Assembly: GCF_003268815.1 (NCBI RefSeq)
Contig: NZ_QLSV01000011.1
Coordinates: forward strand, 62,001-126,000
Direction: 5' to 3'
From: Flavobacterium lacus
Lineage (GTDB): Bacteria; Bacteroidota; Bacteroidia; Flavobacteriales; Flavobacteriaceae
DNA length: 64,000 nucleotides
Of this stretch, positions 1-7,470 are shown piece by piece (position 1 is the first letter of the stretch; every line of letters starts with the position of its first letter). The notes under the pieces are model-generated. The model was not told the DNA's origin. It made no database searches and saw only the letters and a list, made by a program, of their open reading frames with translations. The position numbers and the translations under genes were made by a program.

Positions 1-87
1 TGGTTCGGTTTTGCCTTTGGATTTGAAATACTAATCGTGAATGGATTATTAACTTTTGTAGGATTGATGCTTATCCGTAAAAGGTAA
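1..87 (+). CDS. C-terminal end of a membrane protein (partial)
   Basis: An open frame enters from the left edge and ends with TAA at 85-87, leaving 28 residues. It reads as one hydrophobic segment followed by a basic tail (LIRKR), the usual cytoplasmic end of a multi-pass transporter. The family cannot be named from so little; a solute symporter or major facilitator protein would fit equally well. It converges with the CoA-binding protein gene, and a tandem repeat lies between the two stop codons. Confidence 0.55.
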   Translation, partial: WFGFAFGFEILIVNGLLTFVGLMLIRKR

Positions 88-110
88 ATAAGAACTGTAT
101 TTTAAAAAAA

Positions 111-177
111 ACCTACAACCCACAACCTACAACCCACAACCTACAACCCACAACCTACAACCTACAGCCTACAACCC
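111..177. repeat. Tandem GTTGTAG-type heptamer array
   Basis: About nine copies of a 7-bp unit that reads GTTGTAG (with GTTGTGG variants) on the minus strand. The array starts at the base after the TGA stop of the leftward CoA-binding gene. Similar arrays follow the stop codons of leftward genes at 27242, 33579 and, in degenerate form, 29280. Confidence 0.9.
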
Positions 178-537
178 TCAATACTGATTCGTAGAAAGCA
201 AAACCAACGTACATGCCACCTCCACTTTAATATTATTAATCCCCAACAACGCATAAAACTCAGGGTTTTCTGTGCCTGGATTAAAAATAACGCGTTTAGG
301 TTGCAAACCAACGATATAATTGTAGTAATCTCGTTGCCCTTTCTGATTCAAATACAAAGTGACAGTATGGATATTTTTAAACGGAATTTGTTTGGTTTGG
401 ATTTTTACACCGGCTACTTCACCCAACTTTTGACCAATAGCCACCACGGCATGCTCTTTTTTAAGCAAACTGTTTATGGCCATAAAAGAATAGCGTTCCG
501 GATTTGTGGAAGCACCAATAACTAAAGTTTTTTTCAT
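178..537 (-). CDS. CoA-binding protein (CoA_binding_2 / YccU type)
   Basis: A 119-residue single-domain Rossmann protein. It starts MKKTLVIGAST, a nucleotide or CoA-binding loop directly after the first beta strand, and has a second conserved stretch (RVIFNPGTENPE) typical of small CoA-binding domain proteins. The length matches a stand-alone domain. Family members bind coenzyme A or a related nucleotide, but their cellular role is mostly unknown. The ATG at 537 is supported by a consensus promoter ending about 18 bp upstream. It stands alone, converging with the gene at the left edge, and a GTTGTAG array begins right after its stop codon. Confidence 0.8.
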   Translation of the reverse strand: MKKTLVIGASTNPERYSFMAINSLLKKEHAVVAIGQKLGEVAGVKIQTKQIPFKNIHTVTLYLNQKGQRDYYNYIVGLQPKRVIFNPGTENPEFYALLGINNIKVEVACTLVLLSTNQY

Positions 538-554
538 CTTATTATTCTATCGCA

Positions 555-586
555 CAAAAGTAGTGCTTTTTATAAACTTCGTCCAA
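555..586 (-). promoter_or_regulatory. Bacteroidota-type promoter for the CoA-binding protein
   Basis: On the minus strand TTG (584-586) is followed after 21 bp by TACTTTTG (555-562), matching TTG-N19-21-TAnnTTTG. It lies just upstream of the ATG at 537. Confidence 0.7.
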
Positions 587-677
587 TTTTATAAATAAAA
601 CAACTCTTAAACCTTTATTAATTCACTCGAATCAAACAATTCAATTGATTAATTTTACACTAAATACTAAGTTGACT

Positions 678-704
678 AATTGACACATGCACAAATTGAC
701 ACAT
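678..704. repeat. Two AATTGACACAT units, 16-bp period
   Basis: The 11-mer AATTGACACAT occurs at 678-688 and again at 694-704, immediately before the ATG at 709. The same unit, inverted and again with a 16-bp period, lies before the ATG at 6537. Single degenerate units occur at 3463-3473 and near 34879. Confidence 0.75.
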
Positions 705-708
705 TAAA

Positions 709-1137
709 ATGCTGGTAAACACTTCCTACAACGAAAAAAAAATAAACCAAGCCATAAATGATTTGGTCGGAAATCCTTTTGGCTTGTTAGACAACATAAA
801 ATTAAATGGTGTCGGTTCTCCGCGATTAGACATTACCAAAACCAGCGAAGAAATTGCCACACTTCTTTCCTATGACAACAACCGAAATTTTTGTAACATC
901 GAATTACGCCCAAATGGAATAATTATTCGTTTTCGGTCTTTATTGGAGACTTTTTCACTTGTGATCCCTTTTTATAAATTAGTTGTTTTTAAACCTGGAA
1001 ATAGTGTCACACTGCACATGGACCATCATTTTATTTCCATTGATGCACCACCCAAAAATAAAAGCGTGAATAGCTTCATTGAAAAAATAAATCAATTTAA
1101 AGCGAATAATTCGCCTACTTATATCGACGATTTATAG
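709..1137 (+). CDS. Conserved hypothetical protein, 142 aa
   Basis: I do not recognise this protein by function. It is a soluble, mixed alpha/beta protein with no signal peptide or membrane segment. Residues 85-115 form two hydrophobic strands (IIIRFRSLLETFSLVIPFYK, then VVFKP), followed by a histidine-containing segment (LHMDHHFISID). The acidic C-terminus ends YIDDL. Coding character is normal for the window: clean start, no rare-codon runs. The start at 709 is directly preceded by the AATTGACACAT repeat pair. It is probably a flavobacterial protein of unknown role, transcribed separately from the downstream marC-like gene, which has its own promoter-like sequence. Confidence 0.65.
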   Translation: MLVNTSYNEKKINQAINDLVGNPFGLLDNIKLNGVGSPRLDITKTSEEIATLLSYDNNRNFCNIELRPNGIIIRFRSLLETFSLVIPFYKLVVFKPGNSVTLHMDHHFISIDAPPKNKSVNSFIEKINQFKANNSPTYIDDL

Positions 1138-1203
1138 TAACTTTGTTTTGTTGATTTGATAACTTACTAAATGGTGAGTTATCTTTATTTTGCAAAAAAA
1201 ACA

Positions 1204-1827
1204 ATGGAACTATTCATATACATCTTCGCAGCCCTATTTTCTGTGTTAAACCCGTTGGGAGCAGTACCTATTTTTGTGGGATTAACACAAGATTATACCA
1301 AAGTAGAACGTTCTCGGGTTTCATTATTAACTGCCCTCAACGTTTTTATCATTTTAATCATCTCGTTTTTTATCGGTGAATATGTGTTGAAGTTTTTCGG
1401 AATTAGTATTGATGCACTGCGAATTGCCGGTGGTTTAATCATTGTAAGTTCCGGTTTTTCGTTGCTCACCGGGAATTTTAGTAAAACCCGTGGGGTGAAC
1501 AAAAAAGTGGAAAGCGATGCGCAAACCCGCAACCAAATTGCCTTGACCCCATTAGCCATCCCAATGTTGGCAGGACCGGGTTCTATTTCGCTTTTAATTG
1601 CTTTTTATCAGGATTATACCAAAATCAGTGAAAAGATAATTGCCGTTATCTCTATTTTAGCAGTGGCAGTAGTCATTTATTTTATTCTCAAAAGTGCTCA
1701 TTACCTCTCCAGGATATTAGGTGCTTCGGGAATTGTGGCCATTTCCAGAATCATTGGATTTATTGTAATTGCCATTGGTGTGCAATACATCAGTAGTTCC
1801 GTGGTAAACATCTTCAAAACAATTTAA
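1204..1827 (+). CDS. MarC family integral membrane protein
   Basis: A 207-residue protein with six predicted membrane segments, the normal size for MarC/UPF0056. Family signatures are the N-terminal NPLGAVPIF and the mid-protein LTPLAIPMLAGPGSI. MarC proteins are inner-membrane proteins; the old multiple-antibiotic-resistance role was not upheld and the substrate is unknown. I place the start at ATG 1204 (MELFIYIF) because the upstream in-frame ATG at 1171 would add 11 residues and put the start ahead of a -7-like sequence (TTTATTTTG, about 1188-1196). That sequence would leave a short leader of about ten bases. Confidence 0.85.
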   Translation: MELFIYIFAALFSVLNPLGAVPIFVGLTQDYTKVERSRVSLLTALNVFIILIISFFIGEYVLKFFGISIDALRIAGGLIIVSSGFSLLTGNFSKTRGVNKKVESDAQTRNQIALTPLAIPMLAGPGSISLLIAFYQDYTKISEKIIAVISILAVAVVIYFILKSAHYLSRILGASGIVAISRIIGFIVIAIGVQYISSSVVNIFKTI

Positions 1828-1873
1828 CGATTGTTCTATTGTTTTTCTTAGTACCTTTAAAAAAATAACTACA

Positions 1874-3295
1874 ATGAAAATCCTTCTCACAGGTGCAAAT
1901 GGCTATGTTGGTCGTCGTTTGTTACCCGAACTTTTATCGCAAAATCACGAAATTATTTGTTGCGTTCGCGATAAAAACCGATTGGGTTTAGATAAAGCAA
2001 CACTCAACTCCATTACAATCTGGGAAGTAGATTTTTTAGAAGAAATTTCGTTTGAAAATACCCCAAAAGACATTGATGTGGCCTACTATTTAATTCACTC
2101 CATGTCAGCCTCTACGCAAGTTTTTGATACGATGGAATCCAAGGCCGCCGAAAATTTCAATCGCTACATGAACCACATTGGCGTGAAACAAGTGATCTAT
2201 TTAAGTGGCATCGTAAACAACAACACGCTTTCCAAACATTTGCAATCTCGCAAAAATGTGGAAGACATTTTATACCACGGTAATTATAACCTAACGGTAC
2301 TTCGTGCCGGAATAATTGTGGGCTCCGGAAGCTCTTCCTTTGAAATTATTCGGGATTTATGTGAAAAATTACCCGTCATGATTACCCCAAAATGGGTGTT
2401 AACCAAAACCCAACCCATTGCCATTCGCGATGTCATTCAATATTTAATGGGTGTTTTGCTCAAAGAAGAATGCTACAACGATTCCTTTGATATTGGTGGA
2501 CCAAATGTGTTGACGTATAAACAAATGATGCAGCTCTACGCCAAAACAAGAGGATTCCGCAATTGGGTTTTTACGGTTCCAATCATGACCCCAAAATTAT
2601 CTTCCTACTGGTTGTATTTTGTAACCTCAACGTCGTATACATTAGCCATGAACTTAGTAGATAGCATGAAAATGGAAGTGATTTGCAACGACAATCGTTT
2701 GCAAAAAATGCTCGGAATTAAACCCATTTCCTATACCGAAGCAATCAAATTAGCTTTTATCAAAATCGAACAAAACTTAGTGATTTCCAGCTGGAAAGAC
2801 AGTTTAGTAAGCGGACGTTTTCAACACAATTTATCCGAATTTATTCAGGTACCCACTTTTGGTTGTTTGAAAGATGAGAAGAAAATGAAGATTGAAAACC
2901 CAGAGAAAGTACTAGACAACATCTGGACAATTGGCGGATTAAAAGGATGGTATTACGGTAATTGGATGTGGCAAGCTCGCGGATTCATGGACAAACTCTT
3001 TGGCGGCGTTGGTTTACGAAGAGGAAGAACACACCCTTTCAATTTAGACAGCGGTGATTCATTAGATTTTTGGCGTGTTCTGTTGGCCAATAAAGAAGAA
3101 AAAAGATTGCTTTTGTTTGCCGAAATGAAGCTACCCGGTGAAGCGTGGTTGGAATTTAGAATTGACGAAGAAAATGTTTTGCACCAAATTGCGACCTTTA
3201 GACCAAGAGGACTTTTTGGAAGATTGTATTGGTACAGTTTAGTGCCGTTTCATTATTTTATTTTTGGTGGAATGATTCGGAATATTGGGAAATAG
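1874..3295 (+). CDS. NAD(P)-binding epimerase-like protein with C-terminal DUF2867
   Basis: A 473-residue cytosolic protein of two parts. Residues 1-300 are an atypical short-chain dehydrogenase with the dinucleotide loop GANGYVG at the N-terminus, an acidic patch after strand 3, and an NmrA-like fold. Residues of about 330-473 resemble DUF2867 (WYYGNWMWQARGFMDKLFGG, ending in a WYSLVPFHYFIF segment), which is often fused to such domains. The substrate is not known. TACCTTTA about 20 bp upstream, with TTG 18 bp further up, is a plausible promoter. The gene is probably monocistronic; a 181-bp gap without recognisable features separates it from the convergent DUF1801 gene. Confidence 0.8.
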   Translation: MKILLTGANGYVGRRLLPELLSQNHEIICCVRDKNRLGLDKATLNSITIWEVDFLEEISFENTPKDIDVAYYLIHSMSASTQVFDTMESKAAENFNRYMNHIGVKQVIYLSGIVNNNTLSKHLQSRKNVEDILYHGNYNLTVLRAGIIVGSGSSSFEIIRDLCEKLPVMITPKWVLTKTQPIAIRDVIQYLMGVLLKEECYNDSFDIGGPNVLTYKQMMQLYAKTRGFRNWVFTVPIMTPKLSSYWLYFVTSTSYTLAMNLVDSMKMEVICNDNRLQKMLGIKPISYTEAIKLAFIKIEQNLVISSWKDSLVSGRFQHNLSEFIQVPTFGCLKDEKKMKIENPEKVLDNIWTIGGLKGWYYGNWMWQARGFMDKLFGGVGLRRGRTHPFNLDSGDSLDFWRVLLANKEEKRLLLFAEMKLPGEAWLEFRIDEENVLHQIATFRPRGLFGRLYWYSLVPFHYFIFGGMIRNIGK

Positions 3296-3476
3296 TCAGA
3301 ACTTAAAAGTGCATTTTTTGAACACAGATTTGAAAAACTTAAGAAATACTGTGTTTGAATACAACTAAAATAAATATAGCGTTAAAGCCGCATTTATCAA
3401 ATTGATAACTAAAAAATGAAATCCCCATAAAAATAATTTCTTTTCCAAATCCTGTCCTTGTCAATTGACGCATGCT

Positions 3477-3911
3477 CTACTTTCTACACCCACACGCATA
3501 ATGCTCTTCCAAATACGCAATCGAATCACGACACATTTTTTCTAACACTGTTAAATCAATGTCGGAAAGTTTTTTAATGTAAATACACCCTTTGGTTATT
3601 TTGAATTTCCCAAAATTATCCAGCAAATGCTTGTTGTCTTCTCTAGCAGAGTAAACATAAAGAGAAAATGCCGCTTTTCGCGGTGAAAAAGCAATCAGCG
3701 GAGCATCGCCCTCATGACCACTTGCATATTTGTAATGATAACTCCCAAACCCAATGATGGATGGCCCCCACATTTTGGCTTCAAAACCAGACCATTCCTG
3801 CATCAATTCAATGAGCCGAAAACTATCTGTTTTCTTTTGATCGTTGTCAACGAAAGAATGAATAAAATCGAATGCATTTTCTTGCGTTTCTGTAGTTTTG
3901 TTAGTAGCCAT
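3477..3911 (-). CDS. DUF1801 family protein
   Basis: A 144-residue soluble protein with the DUF1801/YdhG-like core: a helical N-terminus, then WGPSIIGFGSYHYKYASG, the strand-rich LIAFSPRKAAFSLYVY, and a C-terminal ISYLEEHYACGC-like end carrying Cys residues. Members are small stand-alone proteins of unknown biochemical role, related in fold to frataxin-like proteins. The promoter TATTTTTG (3940-3947) lies about 30 bp upstream of the ATG. A single degenerate copy of the AATTGACACAT repeat lies just beyond the stop. It is divergent from the SulP gene. Confidence 0.8.
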   Translation of the reverse strand: MATNKTTETQENAFDFIHSFVDNDQKKTDSFRLIELMQEWSGFEAKMWGPSIIGFGSYHYKYASGHEGDAPLIAFSPRKAAFSLYVYSAREDNKHLLDNFGKFKITKGCIYIKKLSDIDLTVLEKMCRDSIAYLEEHYACGCRK

Positions 3912-3939
3912 TGAAAAAAAATATTGGTTATATCCATTT

Positions 3940-3947
3940 CAAAAATA
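3940..3947 (-). promoter_or_regulatory. -7 promoter element for the DUF1801 gene
   Basis: TATTTTTG on the minus strand fits TAnnTTTG. No clear -33 TTG is seen at the right spacing (TTA instead). Confidence 0.5.
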
Positions 3948-4034
3948 CACAATTTATTTTTTCTTAACCATTAATATAAAAGTTTTAAAATGCAAAGAAG
4001 AAATACTCAAACCAAAGACCATTTTTTCTTTAGT

Positions 4035-4065
4035 TTGTCTTAATAACTTTAAAAACCTATATTTG
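4035..4065 (+). promoter_or_regulatory. Promoter of the SulP leader transcript
   Basis: TTG (4035-4037), 20 bp, then TATATTTG (4058-4065), a full match to the Bacteroidota consensus. Transcription should start near 4071-4075, almost on the ATG of the 13-codon leader ORF and about 135 bp before the SulP start, so the mRNA has a long structured leader. Confidence 0.75.
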
Positions 4066-4073
4066 CACCCGTT

Positions 4074-4115
4074 ATGAGAAAAACTACCTCTTTTATTAAA
4101 GTTACTCCGCCTTGA
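4074..4115 (+). CDS. Putative 13-residue leader peptide ending Pro-Pro-stop
   Basis: The ORF reads MRKTTSFIKVTPP followed by TGA. It begins within about ten bases of the predicted transcription start, so it would be translated from a nearly leaderless mRNA. Its last sense codon and stop lie inside the left arm of a hairpin with a U-rich tail. C-terminal Pro-Pro before a stop slows termination in known arrest and attenuation peptides (for example the terminal proline of TnaC). That it regulates SulP expression is inference; the ORF could also be chance. Confidence 0.4.
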   Translation: MRKTTSFIKVTPP

Positions 4116-4148
4116 TTTACAACCTATAAACCAAGGATTTTCTTTTCA
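4110..4148 (+). terminator. Attenuator-like hairpin in the SulP leader
   Basis: Left arm CCTTGATTTA (4110-4119) pairs with TAAACCAAGG (4127-4136) with one A/C mismatch and a 7-nt loop, followed by a T-rich run (ATTTTCTTTTC). The left arm contains the last codon and stop of the leader ORF, so a ribosome paused at the stop would prevent the stem from forming. Confidence 0.5.
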
Positions 4149-4209
4149 TTTATCAAAACTCATTTACTGTGTATCTTACGAATACACAAAAAACTTTTAT
4201 TATTTCAGT

Positions 4210-5787
4210 ATGCAAAAAGTATTTAATTTATTCGACTTAAAACAGAAAGTAGATTACAAAACAGAAATTTTATCTGGCATAACCGTCTCTTTAGCCCTAG
4301 TTCCCGAAGCGATAGCCTTTGCCATGATTGCCGGATTCTCCCCTTTAACCGGATTATATGCAGCTTTTGTGATGGGATTGGTTACCGCCGTTTTGGGAGG
4401 AAGACCCGGAATGATTTCCGGTGCAACCGGTGCAATCGCCGTGATTTTTGTGGGTTTAATTTTAGAATTAAGAAACACTTTTCCCGATATAACTTCTGAA
4501 ACAATTTTACAATACGTTTTTGCCACTGTAATTATTGCCGGAATCCTACAAATACTCGCAGGTGTTTTGCGGTTGGGTAAATTTATACGTTTGGTTCCCC
4601 ATCCGGTGATGTTTGGATTTGTAAATGGTCTAGCCATCATAATATTTATGGCTCAATTTCCTAATTTTTACCAAAAAGGAACTTCAAATTTATTAGAAGG
4701 CTCTACCCTATTCATCATGCTGGGTCTTACTTTACTAACTATGCTCATCATTTGGGGTTTTCCTAAAATCACAAAAGTGGTCCCGTCTTCATTGGTAGCC
4801 ATTATCGTTGTGGCGGCAATTGTAATTGGTTTTGGCGTAGACACCATGACAGTGGGAGACACATTAAATGCCGGTGAAACCATCAAAGGCGGTTTTCCCC
4901 CATTAACAATTCCGGATCTGTCTTTTGATTTAACCACCTTAAAAATTATTTTTCCGTATGCGTGCATTGTAGCCGGAGTAGGATTAATTGAAAGTTTATT
5001 AACACTAAACCTCATCGATGAAATTACTGAAACCCGTGGAAATGGCAATAGAGAATGTATCGCGCAAGGTTCTGCAAACATCTTGTCCGGTTTGTTCTCC
5101 GGAATGGGTGGTTGTGCCATGATTGGTCAAAGCTTAATCAACACCTCTGCCGGAGCTAGAGCCCGATTATCGGGAATTGTTGCAGCAGTTATGCTCTTGG
5201 TTTTCATCATGTTTGGTTCCGGTTTAATTGAAAAATTACCGATGGCTGCTTTAGTAGGCTTGATGTTTATGGTTGCCATTGGTACTTTTGAATGGGCTAG
5301 TTTTAAAACGTTTAAAAAAATGCCTTGGTCAGATGTATTTGTCATGGTCGTGGTAACATTAATTACAGCTATTACACACAATTTAGCAATAGCCGTTTTA
5401 TTGGGTGTAGTTTTATCCGCATTAGCCTATTCATGGGAAAATGCCAAACGAATTCGTGCTAGAAAGTTTGTGGATGAGGACGGAGTCAAACACTATGAAA
5501 TATTCGGACCGTTATTTTTTGGTTCAGTTCAGGGCTTTGCAGAAAAATTTGATGTAGTCAACGACCCTGCCGAAGTAATCATCGATTTTAAGGAAAGTAG
5601 AGTGGCAGATATGTCCGCAATCGAAGCATTAAACGTAATTACACACCGTTACTTCAAACTAGGTAAAAAAGTGCATTTACGCCATTTGAGTCAAGATTGT
5701 ATTAACTTACTCAACAAAGCAGAAGCGATTATTGATGTAAATATTATGGAAGACCCTACGTATAAATTACCGGTGGATAAATTATAA
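4210..5787 (+). CDS. SulP family inorganic anion transporter with STAS domain
   Basis: A 525-residue inner-membrane carrier. The first ~410 residues hold the SLC26/SulP transmembrane core, with the N-terminal signature SLALVPEAIAFAMIAGFSPLTGLYAAF-type segment and the later GGCAMIGQSLINTSAGARARLSG motif. Residues of about 420-520 form a cytoplasmic STAS domain (VIIDFKESRVADMSAIEAL). The family moves sulfate, bicarbonate or other anions; the substrate cannot be told from the sequence, and no sulfate-assimilation or carbonic anhydrase gene lies nearby. It is preceded by a 135-bp leader with a possible attenuator and followed by a strong bidirectional terminator. Confidence 0.9.
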   Translation: MQKVFNLFDLKQKVDYKTEILSGITVSLALVPEAIAFAMIAGFSPLTGLYAAFVMGLVTAVLGGRPGMISGATGAIAVIFVGLILELRNTFPDITSETILQYVFATVIIAGILQILAGVLRLGKFIRLVPHPVMFGFVNGLAIIIFMAQFPNFYQKGTSNLLEGSTLFIMLGLTLLTMLIIWGFPKITKVVPSSLVAIIVVAAIVIGFGVDTMTVGDTLNAGETIKGGFPPLTIPDLSFDLTTLKIIFPYACIVAGVGLIESLLTLNLIDEITETRGNGNRECIAQGSANILSGLFSGMGGCAMIGQSLINTSAGARARLSGIVAAVMLLVFIMFGSGLIEKLPMAALVGLMFMVAIGTFEWASFKTFKKMPWSDVFVMVVVTLITAITHNLAIAVLLGVVLSALAYSWENAKRIRARKFVDEDGVKHYEIFGPLFFGSVQGFAEKFDVVNDPAEVIIDFKESRVADMSAIEALNVITHRYFKLGKKVHLRHLSQDCINLLNKAEAIIDVNIMEDPTYKLPVDKL

Positions 5788-5807
5788 CCAAACTTTTGTT
5801 AAAGAGG

Positions 5808-5830
5808 AAGGATGACCAAAAGTCATCCTT
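5808..5830. terminator. Bidirectional terminator between sulP and the ars region
   Basis: AAGGATGAC (5808-5816) and GTCATCCTT (5822-5830) pair perfectly around a CAAAA loop. It lies between the convergent SulP and arsG-like genes, with T or A runs on the exit sides. Confidence 0.8.
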
Positions 5831-5835
5831 TTCAT

Positions 5836-6537
5836 TTATAGTAGCTTGAAATAAATTGTAATATAATACAAGCCGGTCAATATAAAAATAATCCCTGCAA
5901 CCTTGCGCATCCACTTTTCAAATTTGGTTATCGCATTGAAATATAATCCTAATTTTTGAATGCTGAATGCAATGACAAAGGCAAAAAGAATGACCGGTAA
6001 TCCTGTACCCAACGAAAAAGCTAACGGTAAAGTCAGTCCCGATTGAATGGTCATTGGCACCAACATACCAAAAAATAAGGCTCCACTATACGGACAAAAA
6101 GCCAAGGCAAATAATGCCCCCAGCAAAAACGAACCCAATAAACCTTTGTTTTTGAATTTGTCGGATAGTTTATCGGTTAAGTTGCCGCCTTTGATGAAGT
6201 TGAATTGAATCACATCCAACATGATTAAACCTAAGACCACTAAAACAAAACCAATGTACTTTTCGCCATTGCCTTGAAATAATTTAGCAATGTGAAATTT
6301 ACTTGCACCAAAATAAATAATTGTCGCCACTAATGTATAGGAGAACATTCTACCGATGGTGTACAATAAACCACTTAAAATTACTTTCCGTTTGCTTTTA
6401 ATTGTTTTCGCAATAAAAGCCGTTGCTGTAATGTTCGTTGCTAACGGACAAGGAGCAATCGCCGTGAGTAATCCCAAAGCTAAAGCGGCGAGTAAAGGCG
6501 TTTCTCTATTTTGAGCTAATTCGTTAAGCCATTCCAT
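5836..6537 (-). CDS. ArsG-like permease (CcdA/DsbD-type membrane protein)
   Basis: About 233 residues with six to seven membrane segments. It belongs to the CcdA/DsbD/TauE-like superfamily, with paired membrane Cys-Pro motifs (APCPLATN near the N-terminus, AFCPYSGALFFG in the second half). In an ars cluster beside an ArsF-like thioredoxin protein this matches the ArsG group, reported to export aromatic arsenicals; alternatively it passes electrons across the membrane like CcdA. I chose ATG 6537. An upstream TTG at 6552 is in frame but lies in an AATTGACACAT repeat. It is the last gene of the arsR1 operon and ends at a strong terminator. Confidence 0.75.
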   Translation of the reverse strand: MEWLNELAQNRETPLLAALALGLLTAIAPCPLATNITATAFIAKTIKSKRKVILSGLLYTIGRMFSYTLVATIIYFGASKFHIAKLFQGNGEKYIGFVLVVLGLIMLDVIQFNFIKGGNLTDKLSDKFKNKGLLGSFLLGALFALAFCPYSGALFFGMLVPMTIQSGLTLPLAFSLGTGLPVILFAFVIAFSIQKLGLYFNAITKFEKWMRKVAGIIFILTGLYYITIYFKLL

Positions 6538-6543
6538 AGTGTA

Positions 6544-6570
6544 ATGTGTCAATTGGTCAATGTGTCGATT
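6544..6570. repeat. Inverted copy of the AATTGACACAT repeat pair
   Basis: ATGTGTCAATT (6544-6554) and ATGTGTCGATT (6560-6570), a 16-bp period as at 678-704. The pair separates the ArsF-like stop from the ArsG-like ATG inside an operon. Confidence 0.75.
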
Positions 6571-6572
6571 GA

Positions 6573-6998
6573 CTAGTTAATAAATTTTTCGATTTCTTTT
6601 TTCAATTCAGTTTCAAATTTGGCTTCATTACCGGCAGACATAAAGGCAAACTCGGTTAAATCTAGCTTTTGTTTAGTAGCAGAATTATATAAAAATAAGG
6701 CGGTTCCGGTAGCTTCAAATTGTTCCGATAATTGTTCATTTTTTGCATCATCTACATTGACCAATTGAAATTGTAATTCAGGATAACTTTTCAACGTTTC
6801 CAACGCCAAGGCTTCAATTTTGTTACATGTCATGCAACGATTCTCGGAATGAAACTGAATGACTTGGATTTGATTATCCACCAATTCCTTTGATGCGTTG
6901 TCAACGGTTGTTGCGGTTTCCGATTTTGAATTTCCTTGGCAAGAGCCTACGAAAATAACAAGCAATACTGTGAAGATTTTTAAACTAATTGATTTCAT
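6573..6998 (-). CDS. ArsF-like thioredoxin-fold lipoprotein
   Basis: 141 residues. The N-terminus is a lipoprotein signal with Cys20 in the VGSC lipobox, so the mature protein should sit on the periplasmic face of a membrane. The rest is a thioredoxin-like fold with a CxxC active site (Cys55-Met-Thr-Cys58) after the strand IQVIQFHSE. Proteins of this type beside an ArsG permease are named for ArsF of the arsEFG system, described as a nitroarsenical-reducing component. It lies between the DinB and ArsG genes in the same direction with a 12-bp upstream gap, so probably one operon. The electron donor would be the neighbouring CcdA-like protein; that link is inference. Confidence 0.7.
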   Translation of the reverse strand: MKSISLKIFTVLLVIFVGSCQGNSKSETATTVDNASKELVDNQIQVIQFHSENRCMTCNKIEALALETLKSYPELQFQLVNVDDAKNEQLSEQFEATGTALFLYNSATKQKLDLTEFAFMSAGNEAKFETELKKEIEKFIN

Positions 6999-7010
6999 TT
7001 TATTCTATTT

Positions 7011-7466
7011 TTAAAGTCCATATTTCATTACAATCGCCATTTGACCGGCATGATAAGCAGTGTGCGATACAATTCTTCCGAACGCTTCTGCTTTTGTTTT
7101 AGTACCAAATTCCTTAGTAGTGATGCTCGTTTCCCAATCTTGATCGGTTTGCGTAGCAACAATTTCTTTCAATTTTTCAAAAGAAAAGTGAACATAGGTT
7201 TTTAAGCTTTCTAAATCTGTCCATTCGCCGTTGTCATATTTATCAATGACTGTTTTAGCGACCACTTTTATATCCGAAGCTCCAAATACATTCTTGGCAA
7301 ATAATAATTCTACATCGCCAAGATGACGAATCAAGAAACCTAAAGAATTTGGCGCACTTCCAATTTTTTTGGATAAATCTACAGCCAAAATAGTTTCCAA
7401 TTGATTTGAAAAACGGGTTCTAGCTTCAATCCATAGTTCTAATAAAAGTGCTGTTTTATTTTTCAT
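7011..7466 (-). CDS. DinB family protein
   Basis: 151 residues, all helical, with the three-histidine metal site of the DinB/YfiT fold: His48 (FLIRHLGD), His135 and His139 (SHTAYHAGQ). Members are small metal-binding bundles; characterised relatives include bacillithiol or mycothiol S-transferases, so a thiol-dependent detoxification role is possible here. It starts 4 bp after the permease stop, clearly co-transcribed with arsenic genes. Its presence inside an ars operon is unusual enough to suggest a role in arsenic or thiol handling, but nothing in the sequence proves it. Confidence 0.8.
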   Translation of the reverse strand: MKNKTALLLELWIEARTRFSNQLETILAVDLSKKIGSAPNSLGFLIRHLGDVELLFAKNVFGASDIKVVAKTVIDKYDNGEWTDLESLKTYVHFSFEKLKEIVATQTDQDWETSITTKEFGTKTKAEAFGRIVSHTAYHAGQMAIVMKYGL

Positions 7467-7470
7467 TTTG

